DNA of 64,000 nucleotides, from positions 1 through 64,000 of the forward strand of contig NZ_CAJFDC010000010.1 of NCBI RefSeq assembly GCF_904067045.1, in the 5' to 3' direction. The position numbers and the translations under genes were made by a program. Positions within the stretch are counted from its first letter, which is position 1. Each line of letters opens with the position of its first letter. This stretch comes from Pseudomonas sp. FEN (GTDB lineage: Bacteria; Pseudomonadota; Gammaproteobacteria; Pseudomonadales; Pseudomonadaceae). The notes under the pieces are model-generated. The model made no database searches. It was not told the DNA's origin and saw only the letters and a program-made list of their open reading frames with translations. Positions 8,558 through 16,704 of the stretch are shown in pieces.

Positions 8558-9460
8558 TCAACCGCCAAGACTCTGTACCAGACTCTCGAGCATTTCAGCG
8601 GTTGCACTATCCTGCGTCGGTTCCGCGGCTACAGGTACTCCGCGCTGACGCGCCAGACGGTATTCGCTCGGGGTGCAGTTGGCGAATTGCTTGAAGGCGC
8701 GGGCGAAGTAGGACGGGTCCTTGAAGCCGGCCTCATAGCCGATGCTGGTAATCGGCATCTGGCTGTTGTCGAGCAGCTCCTTGGCGAAGTTCATGCGCTT
8801 GTTCAAGATGTAGTCCGTGAAGCCGAGTCCGTAGGCTTCCTTGAACAGGCGGCTGAAGCGAAAGGTGGTCATGCCGCAGCGCTTGGCCAGTTCCTTCTGG
8901 TCGATGCTGTCGCGAAAATACTGGTCGATGTACAGCTGTACATTACTGAGCGCCTGGTGTTTCTGATGGCCGGGCGTCATTCGGATGCTGCCCGGCAGGG
9001 TCGGGGAATGGTCGATCTGCGCCGTCTTGCGTTGGTCGTTGACACGGCGGCGCAGCTTGTGGAGCTGGGCCACAGCCGCCAGGTAGCGATTCTTCTCGAA
9101 GGCTGAAAGGGGCAGCACCAGGTATTCCCAGACACAGGAGCGCATCGCCCATACGGCCAGTTCTTCGGAGTGCTGTACGGTGAACATGGTGATCGGAATG
9201 GTGGGGGCGGCGCGTTTGATCTCCAGCAACATCCTCAGGCCTGGTGTGTCAGGACGGTCAAAATGGATGCAGATCATGTCGGCTTGGATCTGGCTGGTGC
9301 ACACGGGGTCTTTCGCCAGTCTGCAGTCGCAGGCGTCCTCAAACTGCTTGATCAGTTCGTGCGTGGAGCGATCGTGGGTCCGATCGAACCAGAGTAGTGA
9401 CGGTTTCCTGATTTCGTTTGACGTCATGTGCTTGGCTCTGGGATTCGTACTGCCGTCCAC
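8558..9460 (-). CDS. AraC-type regulator with a degenerate receiver domain
   Basis: A 300-residue DNA-binding protein. Residues about 20-140 look like a response-regulator receiver fold, but the phosphorylation segment reads ADMICIHFDRPD, with His where Asp is expected, and the usual conserved Lys region reads YLVLPLSAFE. It is therefore a pseudo-receiver. Residues about 190-280 are a complete AraC helix-turn-helix pair (LAKRCGMTTFRFSRLFKEA, then ITSIGYEAGFKDPSYFARAF). The listed start is a GTG at 9460; an ATG at 9427 (protein MTSNEIRKPS) is an equally good choice. It is divergent from the first flp gene, so it may regulate the Tad pilus without phosphorylation; this is inference. Confidence 0.82.
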   Translation of the reverse strand: MDGSTNPRAKHMTSNEIRKPSLLWFDRTHDRSTHELIKQFEDACDCRLAKDPVCTSQIQADMICIHFDRPDTPGLRMLLEIKRAAPTIPITMFTVQHSEELAVWAMRSCVWEYLVLPLSAFEKNRYLAAVAQLHKLRRRVNDQRKTAQIDHSPTLPGSIRMTPGHQKHQALSNVQLYIDQYFRDSIDQKELAKRCGMTTFRFSRLFKEAYGLGFTDYILNKRMNFAKELLDNSQMPITSIGYEAGFKDPSYFARAFKQFANCTPSEYRLARQRGVPVAAEPTQDSATAEMLESLVQSLGG

Positions 9461-9843
9461 TGAGTAGTATTGTCAATGTGATATCACTTTTCAGACTAAA
9501 TCCTGATAAGAAGGTCTGAGTTTAGTTCTATGCGCTCTATGTTTTTCCCTGAAGACGGGGCTGGGTGGTTGTTTATTGTCAGGTTGGCGATGTCCTCGGG
9601 ATCAACCGCTCGTCGCTTGTGAATCAACGACGTCGTATTTGCGAGTCATTCCTTGTTTTAAGTCTTTCCTTTCCCTGCCGTAGACGCTGATTACCCGGTC
9701 GTTGGCCGTGCCCGCAAAAAAGTCCTAGCGATAGGCAAAATCCTCCTAACCCTCTTGGCGGTGCGCTGACTAAGGTAGCCACAAGCAGTGCAAAAAGAGC
9801 TGCTTCCCCCGAAAGAACAACTATCGAAAATGAGGTGTACAAA
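9461..9843. promoter_or_regulatory. Divergent upstream region of araC-like gene and flp1
   Basis: This 383-base interval holds no gene. It must contain the flp promoter and a long 5' leader. A good Shine-Dalgarno (GAGGTG, 9833-9838) sits just before flp1. I could not assign a confident -35/-10 pair. Confidence 0.5.
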
Positions 9844-10038
9844 ATGACTCTGCAAACCATCAAAACTTCGGTAATGAAGTTCGCCAAAGATGAAGACGGC
9901 CTGACCATTGTGGAGTACGCAGTGGCCGGTGGGTTAATTACGGTATTGGTTGCCGCCGCATTCGTTCTTTTGGGCGGTGCCGTGAATACCAAGATCAGAG
10001 CGCTTTGCCAGGCCGTTAATGGCAACGTTGCCTGCTGA
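9844..10038 (+). CDS. flp: Flp-type major prepilin 1
   Basis: A 64-residue Flp prepilin, the subunit of Tad fibres. A 19-residue leader ends DEDG, cleavage is expected before LTIVEY, and Glu at +5 followed by Tyr is the defining Flp motif. A single hydrophobic helix follows (AVAGGLITVLVAAAFVLLGG). Two cysteines near the C-terminus (ALCQ and the terminal Cys) could form a disulfide loop. The ATG at 9844 has GAGGTG 5 bases upstream; an in-frame GTG three codons earlier overlaps that site. A very similar second copy follows 154 bases downstream. Confidence 0.93.
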   Translation: MTLQTIKTSVMKFAKDEDGLTIVEYAVAGGLITVLVAAAFVLLGGAVNTKIRALCQAVNGNVAC

Positions 10039-10192
10039 TAACGGCAACATACGGGCGGGGCGCGATGATGTCCGTGGCGTAATCGGTTGTGATTGTTTTT
10101 TTGATAAAACTAGCCGATAGCTCAACCAACTTCACGTTGTCCCTGCCAATGTAGGTGCTGGGCCGTATGACTGCTGAAGTGAGGTGATAAAA

Positions 10193-10387
10193 ATGACTCT
10201 GCAGACAATAAAAACTTCGATACGAAAGTTCGCCGAAGATGAAGAGGGCCTGACCATTGTCGAGTACGCGGTGGCCGGTGGGCTGATTACAGTCGCTGTT
10301 GCCACCGCGTTCACGCTATTGGGTGGCGCCGTGGATACCAAGATCAGGGCGCTGTGTCAGGCCGTTAATAACAACGTTGCGTGCTGA
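10193..10387 (+). CDS. flp: Flp-type major prepilin 2
   Basis: A 64-residue tandem paralogue of the preceding prepilin, with the same 19-residue leader, the same G/LTIVEY cleavage site, and the same two C-terminal cysteines. Differences are concentrated in the leader (charge) and the hydrophobic helix. GAGGTG precedes the start as in copy 1, indicating duplication of gene plus ribosome site. It is followed by the prepilin peptidase 28 bases downstream. Confidence 0.93.
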   Translation: MTLQTIKTSIRKFAEDEEGLTIVEYAVAGGLITVAVATAFTLLGGAVDTKIRALCQAVNNNVAC

Positions 10388-10415
10388 CAATTAATCTCCA
10401 GTAGGGAGAAGCCCG

Positions 10416-10946
10416 ATGTCCACGGAAATGCTGGTTTCGACTGTTTTGCTGATAGGACTGCTGGGCATGGCGGTGGTGAGCGATCTGCTGCGCCACCGTA
10501 TTCCCAATACCTTGGTCCTGTTGGGACTTGCCTTGGGATTGGCCGGTCAGATGTATTCAGGGGGTGTGAGCGGATTGGGAGACGGTCTGTTGGGCCTCTT
10601 GATCGGTTTTGCCCTGTTCCTGCCCATGTACGCTCTCGGTGGCATGGCCGCCGGGGACGTCAAGTTGATGGCCATGGTCGGCAGTTTTCTACCCTTCCAT
10701 TACGCGTTGTGGGCTGCGTTGTTCAGCCTGATAGCCGGTGGCGTGTGCGGTTTTCTGATAGTGCTGGTTCGCGGTCAATTGTTTAAGACCCTGGGGCGCT
10801 ATTGGCTGATTCTGAGGGCGCAGGCCTACCTGGCGCCGACCTCGGATGAAGTGGCCGGCAAGCCGTTCCCTTATTCGATTGCCATTTTGCTCGGTACTTT
10901 GAACACCGTTCATTGGCAACTCTTTGCCAGTGGATTGGGAGGTTAG
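10416..10946 (+). CDS. tadV: Flp prepilin peptidase (TadV/CpaA, A24A family)
   Basis: A 176-residue integral membrane aspartyl protease that removes Flp and pseudopilin leaders. The two catalytic aspartates are visible in SDLLRHRIPN (about residue 23) and in GDVKLMA (about residue 76), the GxGD-like motif. Length and about five to six membrane helices fit the minimal TadV/CpaA form without the N-methylase domain. It is followed 2 bases later by the AAA+ ATPase gene. Confidence 0.92.
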   Translation: MSTEMLVSTVLLIGLLGMAVVSDLLRHRIPNTLVLLGLALGLAGQMYSGGVSGLGDGLLGLLIGFALFLPMYALGGMAAGDVKLMAMVGSFLPFHYALWAALFSLIAGGVCGFLIVLVRGQLFKTLGRYWLILRAQAYLAPTSDEVAGKPFPYSIAILLGTLNTVHWQLFASGLGG

Positions 10947-10948
10947 TC

Positions 10949-12277
10949 ATGCACGTCGTCGAGAGTGATGCCTACCACAGTGAGCGTGAAGCAGTGCAGC
11001 GACTGGCGCCCCAGCCGTGCACGATCAGCGAGACGGGTCTGACGGATAGTTTTCTCGGCGAGTTGGTGTGCAAGCACTTGTACGACGCCGGTGTGCTGGA
11101 CATGTCGCGGCTGGTGGAGCGCCTGGCGCTGACCGGTGCCGTCATGGAGGAGGTCCTGGCGTTTCTACGCAAGGATGGCCGGGTCGAGGTACTGGGTCAG
11201 TTGGGCGCGCAAACAGGCGGGCAATCGCTGCGTTATGGCCTGACTGAACGCGGCCGCGGCGCCGCCCGCGATGCCCTGTCGCGTAGCGGTTATATCGGCG
11301 CGGCACCCTTCCCGGTGAGCACCTACCGTTCCCTGCTCAAGGTGCAGACCATTCACCATGGACACATCAATGCTCACGATATGCGCACGGCGCTCAATGG
11401 CGTGGTGCTCACCGAGGAGATGCTCGATCAACTGGGGGTGGCGCTGAATTCCGGGCGCGCGATCATGATTTATGGCCCCGCCGGTACTGGCAAGACCTAT
11501 GTCAGCAGTCGCTTGATTCGCCTGTTTGCCGAGGCCATCTGGGTGCCCCAGGCCATCGTGATCAATGAGTCGGTGATCGAGATCTATGACCCACAGGTGC
11601 ATCAGCGCCTGGATGACAACGGTCAACAGAACAACCTGATGCTCAACGAAGGGATCGATCGTCGGCTGCTTTGCTGCAGACGCCCCATCGTCATCACCGG
11701 CGGCGAGTTGAGCATGGAACAGCTGGACGTACGTTATGACCCCTTCACCCGTCAGTACCAGGCCGCGTTGCAACTCAAAGCCAGCAATGGCCTGTTCATC
11801 ATCGATGACATGGGCCGCCAGCGCATGGCGCCCGCCGAGTTGTTGAATCGCTGGATCGTCCCGATGGAGGAGAAGCGCGACTTCCTCAACCTGGGCGGCG
11901 GGCGGCATTGCGAGCTGCCGTTCGATCTGATTCTGGTGTTCTCCACCAACCTCAATCCCCTGGAGTTGGCCGATGAGGCTTTCCTCCGGCGGATTGGCTA
12001 CAAGCTGCAATTCGGTTACCTGAAGCCCGATGAGTACGAACGGATCTGGCAGCAGGAGTCCGAGCGCCTGGGTATTCGTCATGACCCGCTGCTGGTGCGC
12101 TACGCGCTGCAGAAACTCTACGCCATTGAAGGCATGCCCCTGGTGCCTTGCCATCCCCGTGATCTCCTGAGCATGGCGCTCGATCGTCAGCGTTACCAGG
12201 GCGGTTCCGGGCCGCTGTCGCCGCAGGAACTGGAATGGGCCTGGCGCAACTACTTCGTCCAGCTCGACTTTCTTTGA
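10949..12277 (+). CDS. AAA+ ATPase of the Flp pilus locus
   Basis: A 442-residue ATPase distinct from TadA. The N-terminal 110 residues look like a winged-helix/helical bundle domain. The Walker A motif is GPAGTGKT (about residue 175), Walker B is LFIIDDMGR, and a sensor-like FSTNLNP precedes a C-terminal helical lid. It resembles proteins annotated as 'ATPase with chaperone activity associated with Flp pilus assembly' and is absent from the textbook tad operon. ATG 10949 is used because GGGAGG ends the upstream gene just before it. The role in assembly is not known from sequence. Confidence 0.82.
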   Translation: MHVVESDAYHSEREAVQRLAPQPCTISETGLTDSFLGELVCKHLYDAGVLDMSRLVERLALTGAVMEEVLAFLRKDGRVEVLGQLGAQTGGQSLRYGLTERGRGAARDALSRSGYIGAAPFPVSTYRSLLKVQTIHHGHINAHDMRTALNGVVLTEEMLDQLGVALNSGRAIMIYGPAGTGKTYVSSRLIRLFAEAIWVPQAIVINESVIEIYDPQVHQRLDDNGQQNNLMLNEGIDRRLLCCRRPIVITGGELSMEQLDVRYDPFTRQYQAALQLKASNGLFIIDDMGRQRMAPAELLNRWIVPMEEKRDFLNLGGGRHCELPFDLILVFSTNLNPLELADEAFLRRIGYKLQFGYLKPDEYERIWQQESERLGIRHDPLLVRYALQKLYAIEGMPLVPCHPRDLLSMALDRQRYQGGSGPLSPQELEWAWRNYFVQLDFL

Positions 12278-12292
12278 GTAGGAGATACAGAT

Positions 12293-13102
12293 ATGAGCTC
12301 TCGTACTGTCACCCTGATTGGTGTTTCCCTGGTCATGGGCCTGGGTGCCGCCTGGATGGCCAACTCCTGGCTGAGCGCACGGCTCAATGCCAGCCCGGAC
12401 GATCACCTTCGCAGCGTGGTCGTCGCCACGGTCGAGATTCCTTTCGGGCAGATGGTCGAGGCCCAGCAGGTCACGACCGTCCGCATGCCCATGGACACGA
12501 TCCCGGACGATGCCTTCGATTCCAGCGACAAGGCGGTGGGCAAGATCGCCACGTTCGACATTCTGCGCGGGGACATCGTGCGCGGTGCGCGATTGAGTGA
12601 ACACTTGGGTGGCAGCACCTTGGCCTCGCTGATTGCACCCGACAAACGGGCCATTTCGGTTCGAGTGGACGACGTGGTCGGTGTCGGCGGGTTCCTGTTG
12701 CCCGGTAACCGGGTCGATGTGCTGGCTACCAAGCACGCCGATGGCAACGGCAACAATGCCGTGTCCAGGACCATCCTCGAGAACTTGCGCGTGTTGGCGG
12801 TGGATCAGACCGCGGGCACCGACAAGACCCAGCCGGTGGTGGTGCGTGCGGTGACACTGGAAATGACCGCCGCCGAGGCGGAAGCCCTGGTCACGGCGCA
12901 GACCGAAGGGAAGTTGCAACTGGCCCTGCGCAATCCGTTGAACACCGAGAAAAAGCCGGCACCCGCCGCACCTGTTGCGCAGGCCGTCGCGATGGTGACC
13001 GAAACGACGCCAAGACGCGTGGTGCACCGTAGCGGCGCTGGCGCTGGCGGCGCTATCACCATTATCCGTGGCATCGAAGCCCATGTAGTCAATGTTCACT
13101 GA
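12293..13102 (+). CDS. rcpC: Flp pilus assembly protein RcpC/CpaB
   Basis: A 269-residue periplasmic protein anchored by an N-terminal helix (residues 5-25). It contains an SAF domain (about 40-110; VVATVEIPFGQMVEAQQVT and FDILRGDIV) and the following RcpC domain (ISVRVDDVVGVGGFLLPGN). RcpC/CpaB is thought to link the secretin with the inner-membrane platform. AGGAG lies 8 bases before the start. The C-terminal 50 residues are low-complexity and poorly conserved. Confidence 0.9.
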   Translation: MSSRTVTLIGVSLVMGLGAAWMANSWLSARLNASPDDHLRSVVVATVEIPFGQMVEAQQVTTVRMPMDTIPDDAFDSSDKAVGKIATFDILRGDIVRGARLSEHLGGSTLASLIAPDKRAISVRVDDVVGVGGFLLPGNRVDVLATKHADGNGNNAVSRTILENLRVLAVDQTAGTDKTQPVVVRAVTLEMTAAEAEALVTAQTEGKLQLALRNPLNTEKKPAPAAPVAQAVAMVTETTPRRVVHRSGAGAGGAITIIRGIEAHVVNVH

Positions 13103-13158
13103 CAGGACGTCATCGGCGCCTGGACACCCAGGCAGTAGTCTCGGCAAGTGAGGGATTG

Positions 13159-14505
13159 ATGATGTGTCCTCGAATTCAACAGCCGTTTTCGATAACGCCA
13201 AGGCGCCAGCGGGGATCGGTGACCGTACTGATGGTGATCGCGTTGGCGGCGATCACCATGATGGCGGCGTTGGCGCTGGACGGCGGCCACCTGCTGCTGA
13301 ACAAGACCCGCCTGCAAAATGCGGTGGACGCCGCGGCCCTGAGTGGCGCCAAAACCCTGAGTCAGGTCACCGGCGGTAGCGGCATTGCCAGCACCACGCG
13401 CACTGCCGCGCTGAATACGCTGACGCTCAATGCCAATGCCAGCGGCAACAGCGAATTGGCCACGGCCATCGGCGGCGGCGCGGGCACCTTCGCGGTGGTG
13501 GAACTGGCCAACAGCGTCTATGGGCCGTTCTCCTATCCGGGGCCGGCGAATGCCACCTATGTTCGGGTAACGGTACCGAGCTATCGCCTGAGCGGTTTTT
13601 TCTGGAGTTTCGTCCAGTCATTGGGCACTGCCGGTCTGGGCAACAAGGCGGTGGCGGCGATGGCCACCGCCGGACCGAGTCCGACCAGCCCCTGTGATCT
13701 CGCCCCGCTGATGGTCTGTGGCGACCCGACCAAGTACAGCCCGAGCACCGGGGTGTTCTGGGGCTACCACTTCGGCGATTTGCAGGATTTGAAAACGGGC
13801 TCCGGCACTTCGTCCGCGATTGGCCCAGGCAACTTTCAACTGCTCGATTTTGGTTCGGGTGGCAGTACGGTCCGGGATGACCTGGCCGGAGGCGGCTCGG
13901 AGTGCCGCAGCGTCGGGCAAAATGTCACGACCGCGCCGGGCAACAAGGTTGGCCCGACATCCCAGGGTTTGAACACCCGCTTCGGTCAGTACAACGGGCC
14001 GGTCAGCGCCGCGCAGTATCCGCCCGACCTGATCGTCAGCTATAGCACCCCCGTGATTATCTGGAACAGCTCAAGCACACCGCCGCGGGCGGAGTACAAG
14101 GGCCAGCCCGTCACGGCGAGCAACGGCACGCTCACCGCTGGCGGCAACGCAGTGCTCGGTTACAACGACTGGCTGGCGAGCTCTGCCGCGTGTGTCGCCG
14201 GCACAGGCAGTGGTTGCCAGAGCGGTGGGGTCTTCGAACGACGGATGCTGAAAGTCGTGATTGGCAACTGCACTGGACAAAATAACGGCGCCACTTCGAT
14301 TCCCGTCCTGGGTTTTGGCTGCTATTTCGTGGTGCAGCCGGCCGGTAGCACGGGAAGCACCTCAGAGATCTTCGGCCAGTTCGTGCAGGAGTGCGAAGGC
14401 GACAACGTGCCGGGTCCCAATCCTTCGGGTGATACCGGCCCGCAGATCATTCAGCTCTATAAAACCTATATCAATGGTAGCGGCACTCCGAGCAACGACT
14501 CGTAG
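13159..14505 (+). CDS. tadG: TadG-like protein with N-terminal Tad domain
   Basis: A 448-residue envelope protein. The first 30 residues carry basic residues, then a hydrophobic helix (VTVLMVIALAAITMMAALAL) and the Tad-domain signature LDGGHLLLNKTRLQNAVDAA with ALSGAK. It lacks the Glu+5 of cleaved pseudopilins. The remainder is Gly/Ser/Thr-rich, with several cysteines, as expected for an exported minor or tip component. Either of two adjacent ATGs (13159, 13162) can be the start; GAGGG lies just upstream. It sits before tadE-type genes instead of at the end of the operon. Confidence 0.8.
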   Translation: MMCPRIQQPFSITPRRQRGSVTVLMVIALAAITMMAALALDGGHLLLNKTRLQNAVDAAALSGAKTLSQVTGGSGIASTTRTAALNTLTLNANASGNSELATAIGGGAGTFAVVELANSVYGPFSYPGPANATYVRVTVPSYRLSGFFWSFVQSLGTAGLGNKAVAAMATAGPSPTSPCDLAPLMVCGDPTKYSPSTGVFWGYHFGDLQDLKTGSGTSSAIGPGNFQLLDFGSGGSTVRDDLAGGGSECRSVGQNVTTAPGNKVGPTSQGLNTRFGQYNGPVSAAQYPPDLIVSYSTPVIIWNSSSTPPRAEYKGQPVTASNGTLTAGGNAVLGYNDWLASSAACVAGTGSGCQSGGVFERRMLKVVIGNCTGQNNGATSIPVLGFGCYFVVQPAGSTGSTSEIFGQFVQECEGDNVPGPNPSGDTGPQIIQLYKTYINGSGTPSNDS

Positions 14506-14513
14506 GAGGCGTC

Positions 14514-14993
14514 ATGGGACTTCGTGCGTTTAAACAGCCCAAGGACGAGCAAGGCATGGCATTGGTGGAGTTCACCCTCATCCTGCCATTGCTGTTGCTG
14601 CTGTTGCTGGCCCTCGGTGAGTTTGGCCGAATGCTGTTTCAGTACAACACCCTGTTGCAGGCCAGCCGTGATGCGGGTCGTTACGTGGCCAGTCAGGCCT
14701 GGAATTCGACGCTCGGAACTGTCGCCCTGAGCAGCACGTTGCAGACCAATACGAAGAACGTGGCGGTGTATGGCGTGCCTGCCAACACCGGGACCGCAGT
14801 GGTGTCGGGGTTGACGACCGCAAATGTGGCGGTCTCCGCGTTGGGCACCGACCACGTGCAGGTCACCATCACCTACACCTTCTGCCCGGTGATCGGCGCA
14901 GGCAATTGTACCGGCTCGATTAGCGGACTGTTCCCCACTCCGATTGCGCTGAGTATTCCGCTGGTTGCCACGACTGTCATGAGGGTTCTGTGA
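14514..14993 (+). CDS. tadE: TadE-type pseudopilin
   Basis: A 159-residue minor pilin-like protein. A short basic leader ends DEQG, cleavage before MALVEF gives Glu at +5, and a long hydrophobic helix follows (ILPLLLLLLLALGEFG). A TadE-type LLQASRDAGRYV segment comes next, with a C-terminal periplasmic domain containing two cysteines. Its stop codon overlaps the next ATG (TGATG), so the two pseudopilins are probably translationally coupled. Confidence 0.87.
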   Translation: MGLRAFKQPKDEQGMALVEFTLILPLLLLLLLALGEFGRMLFQYNTLLQASRDAGRYVASQAWNSTLGTVALSSTLQTNTKNVAVYGVPANTGTAVVSGLTTANVAVSALGTDHVQVTITYTFCPVIGAGNCTGSISGLFPTPIALSIPLVATTVMRVL

Positions 14994-15487
14994 TGAATCG
15001 CAAACAGATGCGCGGGGTCTATGCGGTGGAGTTCGCCTTCATCGGCTTGTTGGTGTTCATTCTGTTGTTCGGCGTGCTGGAAATGGGCCGCCTGTATTTC
15101 ACCGTGAATGCCCTTGATGAATCCGTGCGGCGCGGCGCGCGCCTGGCGGCGGTGTGCAATATCAGCGACCCGATCGTCTTGCAGCGGGCGATCTTCAATG
15201 CCGCGGGCAATACCGGTTCGAGCCAGCTGATCAGCAATCTGAACACCGGCAATCTGACACTGACCTATCTGGACAGCAACGGTGCCGTGGTCGCCAACCC
15301 CACCGACACCACCAGCGCCACGGGCTTCCGTGCGATCCGTTATGTCCAGCTGAGCCTGCAAGGCTACGTGTTCAATTTATTCATTCCCGGGTTTGGCGTG
15401 CCCATTAGCTTGCCCACCTTCAGGGCGACCTTGCCACGCGAAGCCCTTGGGCATCACTCCGAATCGGGGGAGGTCACTCCATGCTGA
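14993..15487 (+). CDS. tadF: TadE/TadF-type pseudopilin
   Basis: A 164-residue second pseudopilin. The leader is very short (MNRKQMRG), followed by VYAVEF with Glu at +5 and a hydrophobic helix (AFIGLLVFILLFGVLEMG). The conserved DESVRRGARLAAV segment comes next. Assignment to TadF rather than TadE rests on gene order only. The gene overlaps tadZ by 7 bases. Confidence 0.83.
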   Translation: MNRKQMRGVYAVEFAFIGLLVFILLFGVLEMGRLYFTVNALDESVRRGARLAAVCNISDPIVLQRAIFNAAGNTGSSQLISNLNTGNLTLTYLDSNGAVVANPTDTTSATGFRAIRYVQLSLQGYVFNLFIPGFGVPISLPTFRATLPREALGHHSESGEVTPC

Positions 15488-16701
15488 ATATAAAGGAAAC
15501 TCCATTAACTCTAGCGACCGGCAAACCCGGGCTGCGATTGCTGATCAGTAGTCGTGATGCCACGGCGTTGCGTGATCTGCAAGGCGTTTGCCAGCGCGTA
15601 CCGAGCCTGGAAGTGAGCACTCGCCTGGTCAGCAATGGACATGTCGACCCACTCTACGGCCTGGAGCGGATGCCCGATCTGTTGTTGGTGCGCGTCAGCC
15701 ACCTGTGGCGCGAGGAGCTGGCCGCGCTGTTACAGCGTCCGGCCCATGAGCGTCCGCCGCTGTTGGTGTGCGGTCTGCCGGGCGAGCAGGATGGTATGCG
15801 CCTGGCGATGCAGGCCGGCGCTCGCGATGTCCTGCCGGAGCCGATCGCCGAGACGGAATTGCTTGCCGCCTTGAGCCGCCTGGTCATTGAGGTCCGGGTC
15901 GGCAGTGGCACGGAAGGCAAACTGATCGCCGTAATGAGCGCCAAGGGTGGCTCCGGCGGTACCTTGCTGGCCTGCAACCTGGCTCACCAGCTCAGCGTCC
16001 AGGGTGGCAATACCCTGTTGCTGGACATGGACCTGCAATTTGGCAGCGTGACGCATTACCTGGATGTGGCGCAGTCGCACAGCCATCTGGAGGTGTTGCA
16101 GCAGGTCGAGGACATGGACGGTGTCGCGTTACGTGGATTTTGCAGCCACTTCAGCCCGACCTTGCATGTGCTGGGAGGGCGGGCCGGCGAGCTGGGTCTG
16201 CCGCAGGATGCCCAGCCCGAACAACTCGATACCTTGTTGCATCTGGCCAGCTCAAGTTATGACTGGGTGGTTGTCGACCTGCCGCGGCAAATCGACCACC
16301 TCACCAGCTCCGTGCTGGAGCAGGCGGACCGGGTCTACATCGTGGTGCAGCAGAGCGTCAGCCATCTTCGCGATGCCAGCTCCCTGATGCGGATTCTTCG
16401 CGAAGATCTGGGCGTGCGCGGGGATCAGTTGCAGGTGGTGGTCAATCGTTATGACAAGGCGGCGGCGATCAGTCTCAAGGATATCGGCGAGGCGCTGCGC
16501 TGCGTGAATCTGTTGAAATTGCCCAACGACTTCAACCTGGTCAGCCAGAGCCAGAACTCTGGCGTGCCGTTGGGGCTGCAAGCACCGCGGGCTCCGATCA
16601 CCGTCGCCGTGCGCGCGATGACCGAGCAGTTGGCCGGTAACCAGATGGCTGGGAACAAAGGCTTACTCAAACGCGCCCTTAACCGTTTTTTCAGGGGATG
16701 A
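15481..16701 (+). CDS. tadZ: Pilus localisation ATPase-like protein TadZ/CpaE
   Basis: A 406-residue protein with an atypical receiver-like N-terminal domain (about residues 15-135) followed by a MinD/ParA-type domain. The deviant Walker A segment is AKGGSGGTLLA at about 154-164: the signature Lys (about 155) is present, but the P-loop Lys position is Gly, as in several TadZ proteins with weak ATPase activity. Walker B-like DWVVVDLPRQID follows. TadZ marks the pole or assembly site for the Tad machine. Codon use matches its neighbours. Confidence 0.9.
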   Translation: MLNIKETPLTLATGKPGLRLLISSRDATALRDLQGVCQRVPSLEVSTRLVSNGHVDPLYGLERMPDLLLVRVSHLWREELAALLQRPAHERPPLLVCGLPGEQDGMRLAMQAGARDVLPEPIAETELLAALSRLVIEVRVGSGTEGKLIAVMSAKGGSGGTLLACNLAHQLSVQGGNTLLLDMDLQFGSVTHYLDVAQSHSHLEVLQQVEDMDGVALRGFCSHFSPTLHVLGGRAGELGLPQDAQPEQLDTLLHLASSSYDWVVVDLPRQIDHLTSSVLEQADRVYIVVQQSVSHLRDASSLMRILREDLGVRGDQLQVVVNRYDKAAAISLKDIGEALRCVNLLKLPNDFNLVSQSQNSGVPLGLQAPRAPITVAVRAMTEQLAGNQMAGNKGLLKRALNRFFRG

Positions 16702-16704
16702 GCC

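Noticed and set aside
11165..13201. 678-codon minus-strand frame across the AAA+ ATPase and rcpC genes
   Set aside because: It spans two real genes and their junction in antisense and has no family features; it arises from codon bias.
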